Shown here: positions 49,501-57,286 of the stretch, in pieces
How the letters are laid out: the number at the start of each line of letters is the position of its first letter
How positions within the stretch are numbered: the stretch's first letter is position 1
DNA from: a virus
Length of the DNA stretch: 64,000 nucleotides
IMG/VR virus record: IMGVR_UViG_3300049489_001336
Location: 124,001 to 188,000 of that record
Reading direction: 5' to 3' (one strand)
Notes under the pieces: generated by a model
What the model was told of the DNA's origin: nothing
What the model saw: the letters and a program-made list of their open reading frames with translations, nothing else
Database searches by the model: none
Position numbers and translations under genes: made by a program

Positions 49501-49828
49501 CCACGTGCGATTAACCGCAGACGGTAACTTTGCGTTTTCGGGAATTTCAAATGTAATTCACGTGATGGGAGTAGACTGTGTAATCAGCGCGAACATTATT
49601 CGCACAAATACTACTCCTAAGGGACTCGTAACTGCCGTTGACGCTGCGCGCGTTTCTATAAATGGAAATGTTTTTAGACTGAACTCTACGGGTGCTTTTA
49701 TTTCTCTAAACAATACTACGTCTAGCTCTGTAATAGGGAATATTTTACAAGGCACGTCCGGTACGGCCTCGATATCCGATACAGGGGGTTCTAACAACGT
49801 CATTGACTTGAATACATTAACAGCCTGA
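46583..49828 (+). CDS. tail fibre / tailspike with beta-helix
   Basis: 1081 residues. N-terminal MGTEQKGFVDFLNGGDTGQD with a coiled region TEILRDEIEELKYYRDYGH (attachment part), a Thr/Ala-rich shaft, then from about residue 530 a right-handed beta-helix pattern with short repeating strands such as NIYWRGTAAALSRTVFYDGNFELKNC, LVFENCTFSIATGFG, VVFRGCVFACTQA, IIFEDCTFTQDGL, VHFKRCKFYTS, ending NVIDLNTLTA. Typical of receptor-binding spikes. No catalytic residues assigned. Confidence 0.78.
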   Translation: MGTEQKGFVDFLNGGDTGQDNIASVQPVSDNEGATQLVLRRPTENIRSRTEILRDEIEELKYYRDYGHLMIEYTGGTLDWAGPGNLADFSGGTFRISPMLAPGSAKKGSLGIGMAGVNRVIYTIATGAYATHGMNAITVEHRDGGVGTALSAQITAGPVRRILVVFDSTNTSHHATAAKAVIDAAIAADTGTPDLTGKINVTVDTADLVAITASAETRIEGTADDEVHVIQATDITALGNLAIGDGVAVWYRYLIEPDAGFGSDPKLGLAGGRAESSSTRGTSAIPSAALFKTTANPEKIPGAIPICKVASNGQLVFYDGTRVEAGATGFAFKSYQKMIVDVVAAYAAPGGAALIGYAGGNAWHDGTGNGQTTVELQLDKIVDDLADDSVTSGAKKIGLYSTNFSGALTATGGGGLISTDEDLQVALERVNTQLVARRAFTGVVTDGTTTVGGDINSATPVPTLMSTFTNGGSFMFRCGAYNIAAGVTYNDTAHWIGERAGAVTLTNSSAAEIAFTPASVTLTQSFENIYWRGTAAALSRTVFYDGNFELKNCVATAGVLIFSSSAAKTTVSIDNLQILVDDNVSDADQGVQFVGDNSKPLTGTVRNLSVKVIPAADATTDAKYALRLSNMSSYTDSSLVFENCTFSIATGFGLAGGVIVQISSCSQPVVFRGCVFACTQASATVTVLQITSSSNIIFEDCTFTQDGLGKLIDIDLSSNVHFKRCKFYTSTLAANEGDISVGYSTGTIVMDPVTFEKCHIDIRFGSSTFLRRIRLNGGAGSTQESGVCPVHLYDVSIKLNYSNTGYVNSRMFAMYSLTGVAQSIAQNLTFDLNSKELLLSNDDVIYFGGDPYQKLLVKNLELLNVREPVGTASYLVQLLRTEIDGGHIVPNANASGTRWQALFYLNAGSTLKGVRYAAINLLHGHFADVHGTETAILDNVIEGAPNTSEQGDNGYGWFVRIRDTAERTLISRNHVRLTADGNFAFSGISNVIHVMGVDCVISANIIRTNTTPKGLVTAVDAARVSINGNVFRLNSTGAFISLNNTTSSSVIGNILQGTSGTASISDTGGSNNVIDLNTLTA

Positions 49829-49833
49829 TAAAA

Positions 49834-50214
49834 ATGACAAATTTACAAAAGTATTCCATATCTAAAAAATGGAAGCGTTGGCTCCTATGGCTTCCGCTCT
49901 CCCTCGCCGTTCTTTTTTCTTTATTGATCTTGTATTGGAAATACAGGAAAAAGAACAAAGAGCTCACCGGATTGCGTACGGAAGCCGAGATTAAACGCAC
50001 GCAATTAGCCCACTTACAACACAAGCTCGATACTGAAGAAGACAAGGTTGTGTTGGAAAGGCTCAAGACTGAATTCAATGAAACAGCCCACGCGGTGGAC
50101 TTGATACAGCGCACTATTGTGAAAACCGAAGCGGATGCGCAAGCGGCTTTGAAGCAAATCGAGGCTCTTAAAACATGGGACGACTTAGACAAATACAATC
50201 GATCGGGGCGGTAG
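49834..50214 (+). CDS. inner-membrane coiled-coil protein (spanin-like)
   Basis: 126 residues. One N-terminal transmembrane helix (WLLWLPLSLAVLFSLLILYW, about 16-35) after a basic start, then a long coiled coil (ELTGLRTEAEIKRTQLAHLQ through ALKQIEALKTWDD). The Rz-type i-spanin build. The next gene starts inside it (40-bp overlap in another frame), as in nested Rz/Rz1 pairs. Confidence 0.65.
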   Translation: MTNLQKYSISKKWKRWLLWLPLSLAVLFSLLILYWKYRKKNKELTGLRTEAEIKRTQLAHLQHKLDTEEDKVVLERLKTEFNETAHAVDLIQRTIVKTEADAQAALKQIEALKTWDDLDKYNRSGR

Positions 50215-50666
50215 TACTTCTACTTTGTACGACTCTGCCCGTCAGTGCTTCGTCGGATGAATTTTTTAGGCTAAAGCCGTTGCCCGATAGGCTTATTCCT
50301 GAGTACACGCCTTGTACATACAAGAACAGCCAGTTTGCCTGCTTTGACAAAGCTCAAGTGCTGGAGCTCTACAGACTTGAGGTGCGTGCAAAGTACTGGC
50401 ACGACCAGTGGATTAACGTCATTGACGTGGCATCTAAAAAAGACACACAGATAGGGCACTTGCAGGCGCAGATTGCTAAGTACATCGAGATGCAGCAGCA
50501 AGACCAGGTGCATATCGAAGGGCTGAACAACAAGCTTGCGGACGAGATTGAGAAAAAGAACGAATACCGCGCCCAAACAGAAAACCCGCCTACATGGCCG
50601 TATTGGCTCGGGGGCGGGCTTGCTCTGTTAGGCGTAGGTGCTTTTTTAGGCGCCCTGTTCAACTAA
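50175..50666 (+). CDS. exported coiled-coil protein, nested with the previous gene
   Basis: 163 residues. Signal peptide IGAVVLLLCTTLPVSASS (cleavage after Ala near 25-27; no true lipobox), four Cys early (CTYKNSQFAC among them), a coiled coil IGHLQAQIAKYIEMQQQ, and a C-terminal transmembrane helix PYWLGGGLALLGVGAFLGAL. Unlike Rz1 it is not a short lipoprotein, so it may be a unimolecular-type spanin or another envelope protein. Its end overlaps the convergent gene at 50646. Confidence 0.6.
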   Translation: MGRLRQIQSIGAVVLLLCTTLPVSASSDEFFRLKPLPDRLIPEYTPCTYKNSQFACFDKAQVLELYRLEVRAKYWHDQWINVIDVASKKDTQIGHLQAQIAKYIEMQQQDQVHIEGLNNKLADEIEKKNEYRAQTENPPTWPYWLGGGLALLGVGAFLGALFN

Positions 50667-50906
50667 CACTTTCTTTTGGTCGAGTAGAGCAAACAGCTCC
50701 TCAGACGTTACGACGTCTGCAACTTCGGCGATGCTGGCGACTCGGCTCACAAAACCAGGGTCTTTGTATTGAATGAGTTGGTCTTGCGCCGCTTCTTCGT
50801 TGGCAGCTTCGACCATCGAATAGAACTGCAAACGAATGGGCGGCATCTGCGTGCCTTCCACGGTGCGGCCGACAGTAGCTTCGTGCGTAATTAGAAATTT
50901 CTTCAT
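50646..50906 (-). CDS. small unknown protein, 86 residues
   Basis: ATG at 50906 with AAAGAG upstream. MKKFLITHEATVGRTVEGTQ, then IRLQFYSMVEAANEEAAQDQLIQYKD, ending LFALLDQKKVLVEQGA. Reads as a beta-strand plus helix; no family. Overlaps the upstream gene by 4 bp. Confidence 0.65.
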   Translation of the reverse strand: MKKFLITHEATVGRTVEGTQMPPIRLQFYSMVEAANEEAAQDQLIQYKDPGFVSRVASIAEVADVVTSEELFALLDQKKVLVEQGA

Positions 50907-51196
50907 GGCTCTTTTACCTTTTGCAGAATATCGTCCCCGCCTGCGCCTACTGTTCGACAACTAAACTCAACCCAGCGCACACAGTGGCTTCCTTGGAAAA
51001 AAGAAACCCGCAACCCGAGAGCCCACTCACTGGGCTCTACTGGATTTTGGGTTAGTTCATATATTGGACTAACTGTTACTTTATCAAAGTGCGGGTGTAC
51101 AGGGTGATATTCACCGACACCCAAGCTTAGATAATAGGCAGCGCGTCTCAACAATATGGGCGTAATGCCCATTCGGTGATCGTCTTTAGTGCTCAT
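50903..51196 (-). CDS. small unknown protein, 97 residues
   Basis: From MSTKDDHRMGITPILLRR at 51196, which overlaps the upstream stop by 4 bp. Contains YLSLGVGEYHPVHPHFDKVTV and WALGLRVSFFQGSHCVRWVEFSC. No domain recognised. Confidence 0.65.
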   Translation of the reverse strand: MSTKDDHRMGITPILLRRAAYYLSLGVGEYHPVHPHFDKVTVSPIYELTQNPVEPSEWALGLRVSFFQGSHCVRWVEFSCRTVGAGGDDILQKVKEP

Positions 51197-51414
51197 CGAA
51201 AGGCTTCGACGCACGTTCCTTGTAGAGGTTGGAAAATAGAATCAGGCGTTTCTCGTGTGAGAGTAAGGCGGAGCGTGCGTGCACCTTCTTGGCCTTCTTC
51301 ACTGAGGACGCCGATCACCTGGCCTTTTTGTACGATAAGGATTGTGTTGTCGTCTCGCTCGAAGGAGCCGTTAAGGTCGACGGGAGTGGCGGTGGTCATA
51401 CATAGTCGAAGCAT
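51193..51414 (-). CDS. small unknown protein, 73 residues
   Basis: ATG at 51414 with AAGAGG 7 nt upstream. MLRLCMTTATPVDLNGSFERDDNTILIVQKGQVIGVLSEEGQ is a compact beta pattern. It follows the reductase gene directly and could be co-transcribed with it. Function unknown. Confidence 0.62.
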   Translation of the reverse strand: MLRLCMTTATPVDLNGSFERDDNTILIVQKGQVIGVLSEEGQEGARTLRLTLTRETPDSIFQPLQGTCVEAFR

Positions 51415-51425
51415 GTTCAAACCTC

Positions 51426-54400
51426 TTACTTAAATACCACTTCGCAGGTTCCACCATCACAAAAGCGGTCCTCGACTTCGTGAGTGGAGAGATTTGACAA
51501 ATCAAGCGGTTTTAGCTGAGCCGTATACGCGTCGTATTCCTCTTTAGTAATGACCGTCTTAGGAGGCTGTACGTACCCGTGATCTTCTCTTGGGAAGAAA
51601 GACACTCCCTTTAGGCGATGTGCGTACATCGTCAAAGCACGCCCGATTTCAGGGCCCTCAGACTCCTTGTCAAAATCCACGCTAATAGAAACTTGATTGT
51701 CAGCCCAATGGGCCTGCATTAGCGCGGCAAGTTCCAGCTGTTCCCACATAGTGGGTGCGCGCTTTCTCGTCCGGGGATAATGCATTGGGAAATACGCTAC
51801 AACCGTATTCCTTTCATTTACCGCTTTTTCAACTCGGTAATTAGCCGCAATAAGGCGTGGAATGATTGGAGAGTCATCATTCAAGCGAATTGCTTGAAGT
51901 TCATATTCGCCCTTAGACTCATGGATCCCCTCACGAAGACCTACTAGTTTACTTACAGTATTGTGGCTCTTGAAAGCCCCCGCGTAATACCAGTGCGTAT
52001 TTTCAACTTCAATATCGTATGTGGGTTGTTTTTCTTGAATGTGTTCAATCTTAAGGACTTTACCAGGAAACAGCCTGTTGTGAGTACAGACTTCGTGATG
52101 CCAAGGCCCTTTCCCGGCCATTTTACAGCTATTGCGCATAAGCACAGCATGCGCTTCGGGAGTTACGTGTTGACTAAGCGTTAGCAACCACATGTGTTTT
52201 CTTTTGACTTGCCAGTTAGAGCCCAAGCTGTTTAAAGAGCGCCCAAAACCAAGGCCAACACTCCAAGCCACTTCTTGTAAGTGTTTGGCAAATAAGTCTT
52301 CGGCAGAGGCAAGCGTTATTTTACAACGATCCGCTAACTGAGATACACAACCATCGGAGTCAATAAGCCCTGCGATAAACGCCAAAATATGGTCCCTAGA
52401 CGACTCGCGAACTACCTTAGGGATGATATCTAGGTTATCTGCGTGATACTTATAAATGTCGTTTTTAATCAGCCAATGCCAAAGATACTTAGAACTAATA
52501 TCAAAAGCGCTAGCGTCTCTGTCGGAGCATTTAACGATATTAGCAGTAACACCAAAGTTGTCGTAAATAATTCGTTGGCATTTGTATAGATGTTCCTCGT
52601 TCTGGTCTATGAAACGAATACGATAATGGTTAGGCGACATTGCGCCGTCACCCCACAAATACCCAAGCATCCATGCGATGTCTTCGGACATGTGTGTAGG
52701 TTGTGTAATGGGTGCGTGGTCGCATCGCATTTTAATGGCCGCAGCGTTGAGGCGCTTAAACGCAGCAGGTTCTGTTTTCGTATAACTGCCCAGCTTGAAT
52801 TCAATAATGTCACCTAGACAGATCTTATCTGCGCGTACCCAGTCGTTCACAGACAACATCTTCTGTGTTCTATCATGGTCATAATTAGAGGCTACGTACC
52901 ACTGGTGATTAGGTGTAGTTAGTAGCTCTATGCCGTAGCTGAGCGTGAGTTTGATAAGCTCAGATTCTCCATTGACGTATGTTCTAGTAATACGCGATTG
53001 CGTCGCACCTTGTTGTGCAAAGATTTCTTTTTTAACGGGAGACCATTGCTGATTGTCTTCGTGATCCTCGAACAACTCTTGGAGAGTAAAAATACCCTTA
53101 TCAGTGCTGGTTAAAGCGTCCCAAGGACGACAGCCGCTAGGCTTAATCGACGTCGTCTTTATGCTACGTGGAATGCAAAGCCAGTCACTGTAAATTACAT
53201 CAAGCTTTTGGATGTAGTTATAACCCTTATCACACCAGTCAAGATGGTTACGCAGTCCTATTTTTTCAATATTATCTTGAATACCGGATTGACTGCAACC
53301 AATGCGCCGATTACGCAACATAACTGCGTTAGTTTCGGGGCTTTGCGTTGGTACCAGCGTTACTGTTTTTGCGTAAAGATACGCCATTTTCAATGTGCGC
53401 TGATAATCTTCGTAATCATCACAATTACTGGGAAAAGTTTCGACTAAGCAGCAGAGCTCAAAATCTTCGAGCGTCTGCTCCATGCAGTTCGATACAAGTA
53501 AACCGCCCGTCCAATACGTATGCTCCTCCGCGTCAACCGTAAGGTCAAATACTTCCATTTCTCCGAGCATTTTTACGTCTACGATCTCATACGTTGTTTT
53601 TGGACGACTGTGTGCGTAAGGACTTACGTTTATCCTCGCATTTACTTCCGCGAGTTTTTCATTCTTATAAGGCTGAATAAATCCAATCAATGCTTGGAAT
53701 TTATCTCGGTCTGTTGAAATGTTAAGGTCATAGCTCTCAACACACGTGTAAGTCCCGTTAGGGAATGTTACGGTGTGTGGTTTATTTGTTGTATAGTACG
53801 TACGAATGCCCAAAGCAGAGAGCATTTCTTGGACTTGCAAAAGAAGCTGCTTTGACGTTGTCTTAAGCGTAATTCTGTTGTTAATTACAGAACCATTAGC
53901 AGAGTAAAGTCCGCGAAGAAAGCCTCGTGTCTTTAAAGTGTCTCCGAAGTGAAAACGCTCCGGAATACAGCGCTGAGAGAGCTCCGGAAGTTCTTCAGGG
54001 GTAATTGTCGTACGTACGATGTACGATTTTTCACTCGCGTATTTATCAATAATCAGTTCTTTTATTTCGGAAGTGAAATAAGACTGATCTTTATCGCCAA
54101 CATGTAACAGCACTTGCTTATGGGGCAAATCCCGTGTTTTGGGGCTGCGCCGAGATCCGTCACCTACCACAAGCCCGTCCATCACATCTTCTACATTTAG
54201 AGGGGCTACCGTGGGCATTACAGGGCCTTGACAGACGTCGATGGCCTCTGCGTGCTTTACTTCGACTTTTTCACCGTTAGAAACTACTCGGTGATTCTCT
54301 GTACCAATAAACACCCCTGCACGGGTGTGGTACTCGAACACTTCTTTGACCCCCGTGGACCACTTATTCGTAACTTTAGTCCATTGGCGACCTGACCAGA

Positions 54401-55568
54401 CCGTGTCCCCTATCTTAATATCACCGACGGTGGAAATACCTGTAGGGGTCAACACTGTCGCAAAGGCGGGTTGGCATGGGTTAGCTCCCAACGCGCGATG
54501 ATCTTTATCGTTCGGGGGGTCTGCCATTCTTCCAAAGCGTTGCGCGTTTTTCAAAAAGAGATACCCAGGCTCTCCATTTAAAACAGTAAGCTGTGCAAGA
54601 CGTTCAAAGTTAGAATATTCATCGACGCTAACACTGTTATTAGAAGCCCAACGAGGCCATTCAGACGCTTCTTTATTTTCTACGTAATTTTTTAAATTGA
54701 GAAATTGCTCGTCATCAGGTTCCCCGAAACCTATTTCGGCCGTCCTGCGCACCCCTCCTGCTACTACACATTCTCCAACTGCATTAGCGACGTCCACGAT
54801 ATAACGGGAGTCTACAAACGTATCCGCATAAAGTTCACCTAATTTTACAATGCGGTCAGTCAACGTAGCAAGAGCTTCAGGACCCGAGGCCGTTCCTCCA
54901 AAGCCTTTAATCTTGGCTCCTTTTGGCCGTACTTGCGAATAATCCGCAATAGGAAAGGGGACACCTGAGTCGACATAAGACTGAAGCAAGAGCCTTAGAT
55001 AATCGCACCAACCTTCACGGCTATCTTCAACGGTGTGCGGGCGTTTAATGACAGGTTTGATAATCTTTACGGAGCCCGCCCCTTTGGTGTCAAAACCGAC
55101 GCCGACACCTACCATCGAATTCGACATCAACCAAACAAACGGAGACGCGAACGCGTCTTTGATATTGGGGTTGCCAATATCCTTGGTAGAGCGGAACCCG
55201 CAGTTATTAAGGCAAGCACCTCCAATTTTGAACATAATTTCGGTGCCCATCTTCGATAGGCCCCGTCCAGGCGGAAGGAACTTAAAATTGAACATCCGCG
55301 CATACATGTCTTGGGCGCTGCGCTGCGCTTTTTCGTCATTCCAGGGTAAGTTATGCTTTAAGCAATGCCCTTTTTGAATTCGATACGTGCCCTCAACAAC
55401 CCGCGCGCATGTTTGCCACCATGCTTCCATTGAACCGTCAGGTAACTCTAAAGAGTAAGTTCTGAGATATGTGATTTCCCCCAACGCTCCAAACTTAGGA
55501 GGCGTAGCTGCATACGTAGCAAGGAAGCTTGGATTCAACGTAAAGTCAGCGCGCGGAACAAGCATCAT
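51426..55568 (-). CDS. nrdJ: class II (B12-dependent) ribonucleotide reductase with two inteins
   Basis: 1380 residues as translated; removing two inteins (residues 365-694 and 813-1203) leaves 659, near the size of the monomeric Lactobacillus-type ribonucleoside-triphosphate reductase. Motifs: GGACLNNCGF (Cys119), NPC-MEQTLEDFELCC split by intein 1, CIPRSIKTTSIKPSG-TVSKLVG split by intein 2, and the C-terminal Cys pair FCDGGTC (1370 and 1375), which reduces the active site. It makes deoxynucleotides, using adenosylcobalamin. No separate small subunit gene is seen here. Exact subclass is inferred from these motifs. Confidence 0.88.
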   Translation of the reverse strand: MMLVPRADFTLNPSFLATYAATPPKFGALGEITYLRTYSLELPDGSMEAWWQTCARVVEGTYRIQKGHCLKHNLPWNDEKAQRSAQDMYARMFNFKFLPPGRGLSKMGTEIMFKIGGACLNNCGFRSTKDIGNPNIKDAFASPFVWLMSNSMVGVGVGFDTKGAGSVKIIKPVIKRPHTVEDSREGWCDYLRLLLQSYVDSGVPFPIADYSQVRPKGAKIKGFGGTASGPEALATLTDRIVKLGELYADTFVDSRYIVDVANAVGECVVAGGVRRTAEIGFGEPDDEQFLNLKNYVENKEASEWPRWASNNSVSVDEYSNFERLAQLTVLNGEPGYLFLKNAQRFGRMADPPNDKDHRALGANPCQPAFATVLTPTGISTVGDIKIGDTVWSGRQWTKVTNKWSTGVKEVFEYHTRAGVFIGTENHRVVSNGEKVEVKHAEAIDVCQGPVMPTVAPLNVEDVMDGLVVGDGSRRSPKTRDLPHKQVLLHVGDKDQSYFTSEIKELIIDKYASEKSYIVRTTITPEELPELSQRCIPERFHFGDTLKTRGFLRGLYSANGSVINNRITLKTTSKQLLLQVQEMLSALGIRTYYTTNKPHTVTFPNGTYTCVESYDLNISTDRDKFQALIGFIQPYKNEKLAEVNARINVSPYAHSRPKTTYEIVDVKMLGEMEVFDLTVDAEEHTYWTGGLLVSNCMEQTLEDFELCCLVETFPSNCDDYEDYQRTLKMAYLYAKTVTLVPTQSPETNAVMLRNRRIGCSQSGIQDNIEKIGLRNHLDWCDKGYNYIQKLDVIYSDWLCIPRSIKTTSIKPSGCRPWDALTSTDKGIFTLQELFEDHEDNQQWSPVKKEIFAQQGATQSRITRTYVNGESELIKLTLSYGIELLTTPNHQWYVASNYDHDRTQKMLSVNDWVRADKICLGDIIEFKLGSYTKTEPAAFKRLNAAAIKMRCDHAPITQPTHMSEDIAWMLGYLWGDGAMSPNHYRIRFIDQNEEHLYKCQRIIYDNFGVTANIVKCSDRDASAFDISSKYLWHWLIKNDIYKYHADNLDIIPKVVRESSRDHILAFIAGLIDSDGCVSQLADRCKITLASAEDLFAKHLQEVAWSVGLGFGRSLNSLGSNWQVKRKHMWLLTLSQHVTPEAHAVLMRNSCKMAGKGPWHHEVCTHNRLFPGKVLKIEHIQEKQPTYDIEVENTHWYYAGAFKSHNTVSKLVGLREGIHESKGEYELQAIRLNDDSPIIPRLIAANYRVEKAVNERNTVVAYFPMHYPRTRKRAPTMWEQLELAALMQAHWADNQVSISVDFDKESEGPEIGRALTMYAHRLKGVSFFPREDHGYVQPPKTVITKEEYDAYTAQLKPLDLSNLSTHEVEDRFCDGGTCEVVFK
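51960..53132 (-). mobile_element. intein 2 in the reductase (LAGLIDADG)
   Basis: 391 residues (813-1203), starting CRPWDALTSTDKGIF, with block B TTPNHQWYVAS, two LAGLIDADG motifs WMLGYLWGDGA (966-976) and FIAGLIDSDGC (1064-1074), and ending IEVENTHWYYAGAFKSHN before Thr1204. Extein site is KPSG-TVS, a conserved loop of these reductases. Differs in sequence from intein 1, so the two are separate insertions. Confidence 0.88.
53487..54476 (-). mobile_element. intein 1 in the reductase (LAGLIDADG)
   Basis: 330 residues (365-694), Cys1 in CQPAFATVLTPTGIST, block A-like; block B TENHRVVSNGEK with the His; LAGLIDADG-type motifs VMDGLVVGDGS (462-471) and FLRGLYSANGS (550-560); ends FDLTVDAEEHTYWTGGLLVSN with terminal Asn before Cys695. 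Inserted directly before the predicted radical-forming Cys (extein GANP-C-MEQ). Self-splicing protein element with homing endonuclease. Confidence 0.88.
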
Positions 55569-55575
55569 CTACCCC

Positions 55576-56136
55576 TTATATCGCACCCACAAAACGCTTC
55601 TTTTGCGTCTTGCGTTTCGGTTTTTTCAGGTCTTTGTTTTTCAGCGTTCTTATGACATCGAGTTGATGTCGTTTGCACGAGGACGGCCACGTTAGCTCTT
55701 TTGCGATTTGAGCAAGGCCATAGGCATCGGCAAGGTTGTTGTCTTGTATCACGACGCCCCATTGCTTCTCAATAGCAAAAATAACTTCTTCTTTTGAAGC
55801 AGAGCCTTTTGCGGTTATAAATTTCTTCAACGCTTTTGGGGCAGCTTCAAATAAAGCGTCGCCATGGTCATAAAGCGCGAGCTTGGTAACAGCTCCAACT
55901 TCACCTAGTAAAAAAGGCTTGTTAAAGCTCCCATAAGAATAGCCTTCCATCACGCCCGTAACAAAACGGCGCTCTGCAAAAATAGTCGCGTAGGCATCGC
56001 GAATAAATGCTAAACGTTCTTGGTTCTGTAGGCCCTTGGGTTCTACCAGACCAAGGTAACAGACCTCTCCTGCCTGGTTTAGGATACAAATCCCCGTATG
56101 ATGCAGCGATTGGTCTATTCCAACGACGTAGGGCAT
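55576..56136 (-). CDS. RuvC-like Holliday junction resolvase
   Basis: 186 residues. RNase H fold pattern with acidic residues: GIDQSLHHTG (Asp8), VMEGYSYG (Glu64) and NNLADAYGLA (Asp137), plus a basic tail KKPKRKTQKKR. The family cuts four-way junctions or branched DNA; phages use it to debranch DNA before packaging. It lies 7 bp upstream of the reductase gene and is divergent from 56171. Confidence 0.85.
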   Translation of the reverse strand: MPYVVGIDQSLHHTGICILNQAGEVCYLGLVEPKGLQNQERLAFIRDAYATIFAERRFVTGVMEGYSYGSFNKPFLLGEVGAVTKLALYDHGDALFEAAPKALKKFITAKGSASKEEVIFAIEKQWGVVIQDNNLADAYGLAQIAKELTWPSSCKRHQLDVIRTLKNKDLKKPKRKTQKKRFVGAI

Positions 56137-56170
56137 AGGCTATACTAAGTGAGCTAAAAAAGCGGGGACC
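56137..56170. promoter_or_regulatory. divergent intergenic region
   Basis: 34 bp between the resolvase and the plus-strand trio. TATACT at 56141-56146 could be a -10 element for the plus direction, but no -35 at the usual distance is seen. Weak call. Confidence 0.25.
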
Positions 56171-56902
56171 ATGGCTAGTTATATCTCGGCAGTCTTCGAA
56201 AAGACCCACTTGGTTACAGCAGATCAAGTGCGTGTCATCGTGCGTAACCGGGATGACGGCGATGGTGCGCCGAACCCTAGCGCGTCCTACTATCCCACAG
56301 TCCCTGATGATCTTCGAGGGTTTATTGTAGGTAATTACCTCAACGATATGCAGGGGGAGTCGTTTCAACGCGTTGCGACGTTGGCAGACGTATCTGGAGG
56401 ATCCCCTCTTCCGTTGTTGTCGTTAGATTTTTTTCAAGACACCAACGCAACCTTTCTAGCAGGCCCGAACCCTGTACAAGTCAATGATATTGTAACGATC
56501 ACTCTCAGTAACGCTGCTGATATTGAACGCTGGCAATCCGACGAATACAACAGCGGAAACCCTTTCAAATTTAGAGTTAAAACCGTTGCGAGTACCACGC
56601 TTCTTCAGTTTGACCGCCCATTACCATCATTCAAGACCAACCTTACCTGGTCAATTTCGGAACGCGGCAAAAGCGGCACAACCGGCGCAACAAGGCGCGT
56701 TGTCGTTACGACACCGGGGCCCGTTTACACGGTAATATCTCCTGGTCTGTTTAGAGATACGCGTTTTAATCGCTATTTTACGTCGGCTGTGACCGCAGAA
56801 AACGCGGTTGCTACTATGAAAACGGATATGAAGGTTTTAGCTACAGCCGATACCGGAGCCTCTCTCACCACAGAAATCGTATCCATCGGATCCAGCATAT
56901 GA
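56171..56902 (+). CDS. paralogous trio member, 243 residues (putative virion protein)
   Basis: Beta-rich. The block ESFQRVATLADVSGGSPLPLLSLDFFQD (about 62-89) lines up with TFSHVASVYDLETYP in the next gene and TFSRVCNTADFTEYQ in the third. Later VVVTTPGPVYTVISPGLFRDTRFNRYF. Probably capsid-decoration, tail or baseplate parts; not recognised. Confidence 0.65.
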   Translation: MASYISAVFEKTHLVTADQVRVIVRNRDDGDGAPNPSASYYPTVPDDLRGFIVGNYLNDMQGESFQRVATLADVSGGSPLPLLSLDFFQDTNATFLAGPNPVQVNDIVTITLSNAADIERWQSDEYNSGNPFKFRVKTVASTTLLQFDRPLPSFKTNLTWSISERGKSGTTGATRRVVVTTPGPVYTVISPGLFRDTRFNRYFTSAVTAENAVATMKTDMKVLATADTGASLTTEIVSIGSSI

Positions 56903-57279
56903 GCACGTCAGTACAGCTTAAAGCGTTAATGGCGAGGCAAATCCCCAGCGATGGGGTCTACGCTGTGCAGGTTGACATCATCGATGCCGTAAATATTGAC
57001 TTTGACGTGCTCGTGTTCAGCACCGAACACGACACATTTTCACATGTAGCATCCGTTTATGATTTAGAGACGTATCCCGTAGGTAAGACTACGGCAGCGG
57101 CTTTAGGTTTAGATTTTTATCGCGGGCGCGGTGCCGTTGTTAATTTTGCGACCATTAAAGACGCTACGGGTTTTGAAACAGTTACCAAACACCGATTAAA
57201 ACTACTTGCCGTAGCCTGGGCATCCATCGTAGATGCTTTCTCAGGTAGCGAAGTCGTTACAGTTAACTCTACTACGTGA
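56899..57279 (+). CDS. paralogous trio member, 126 residues
   Basis: ATGA overlap with the gene before. VYAVQVDIIDAVNIDFDVLVFSTEHDTFSHVASVYDLETYP followed by AALGLDFYRGRGAVVNF; ends FSGSEVVTVNSTT. It looks like the minimal version of the shared domain. Function unknown. Confidence 0.65.
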   Translation: MSTSVQLKALMARQIPSDGVYAVQVDIIDAVNIDFDVLVFSTEHDTFSHVASVYDLETYPVGKTTAAALGLDFYRGRGAVVNFATIKDATGFETVTKHRLKLLAVAWASIVDAFSGSEVVTVNSTT

Positions 57280-57286
57280 GTAAGTC

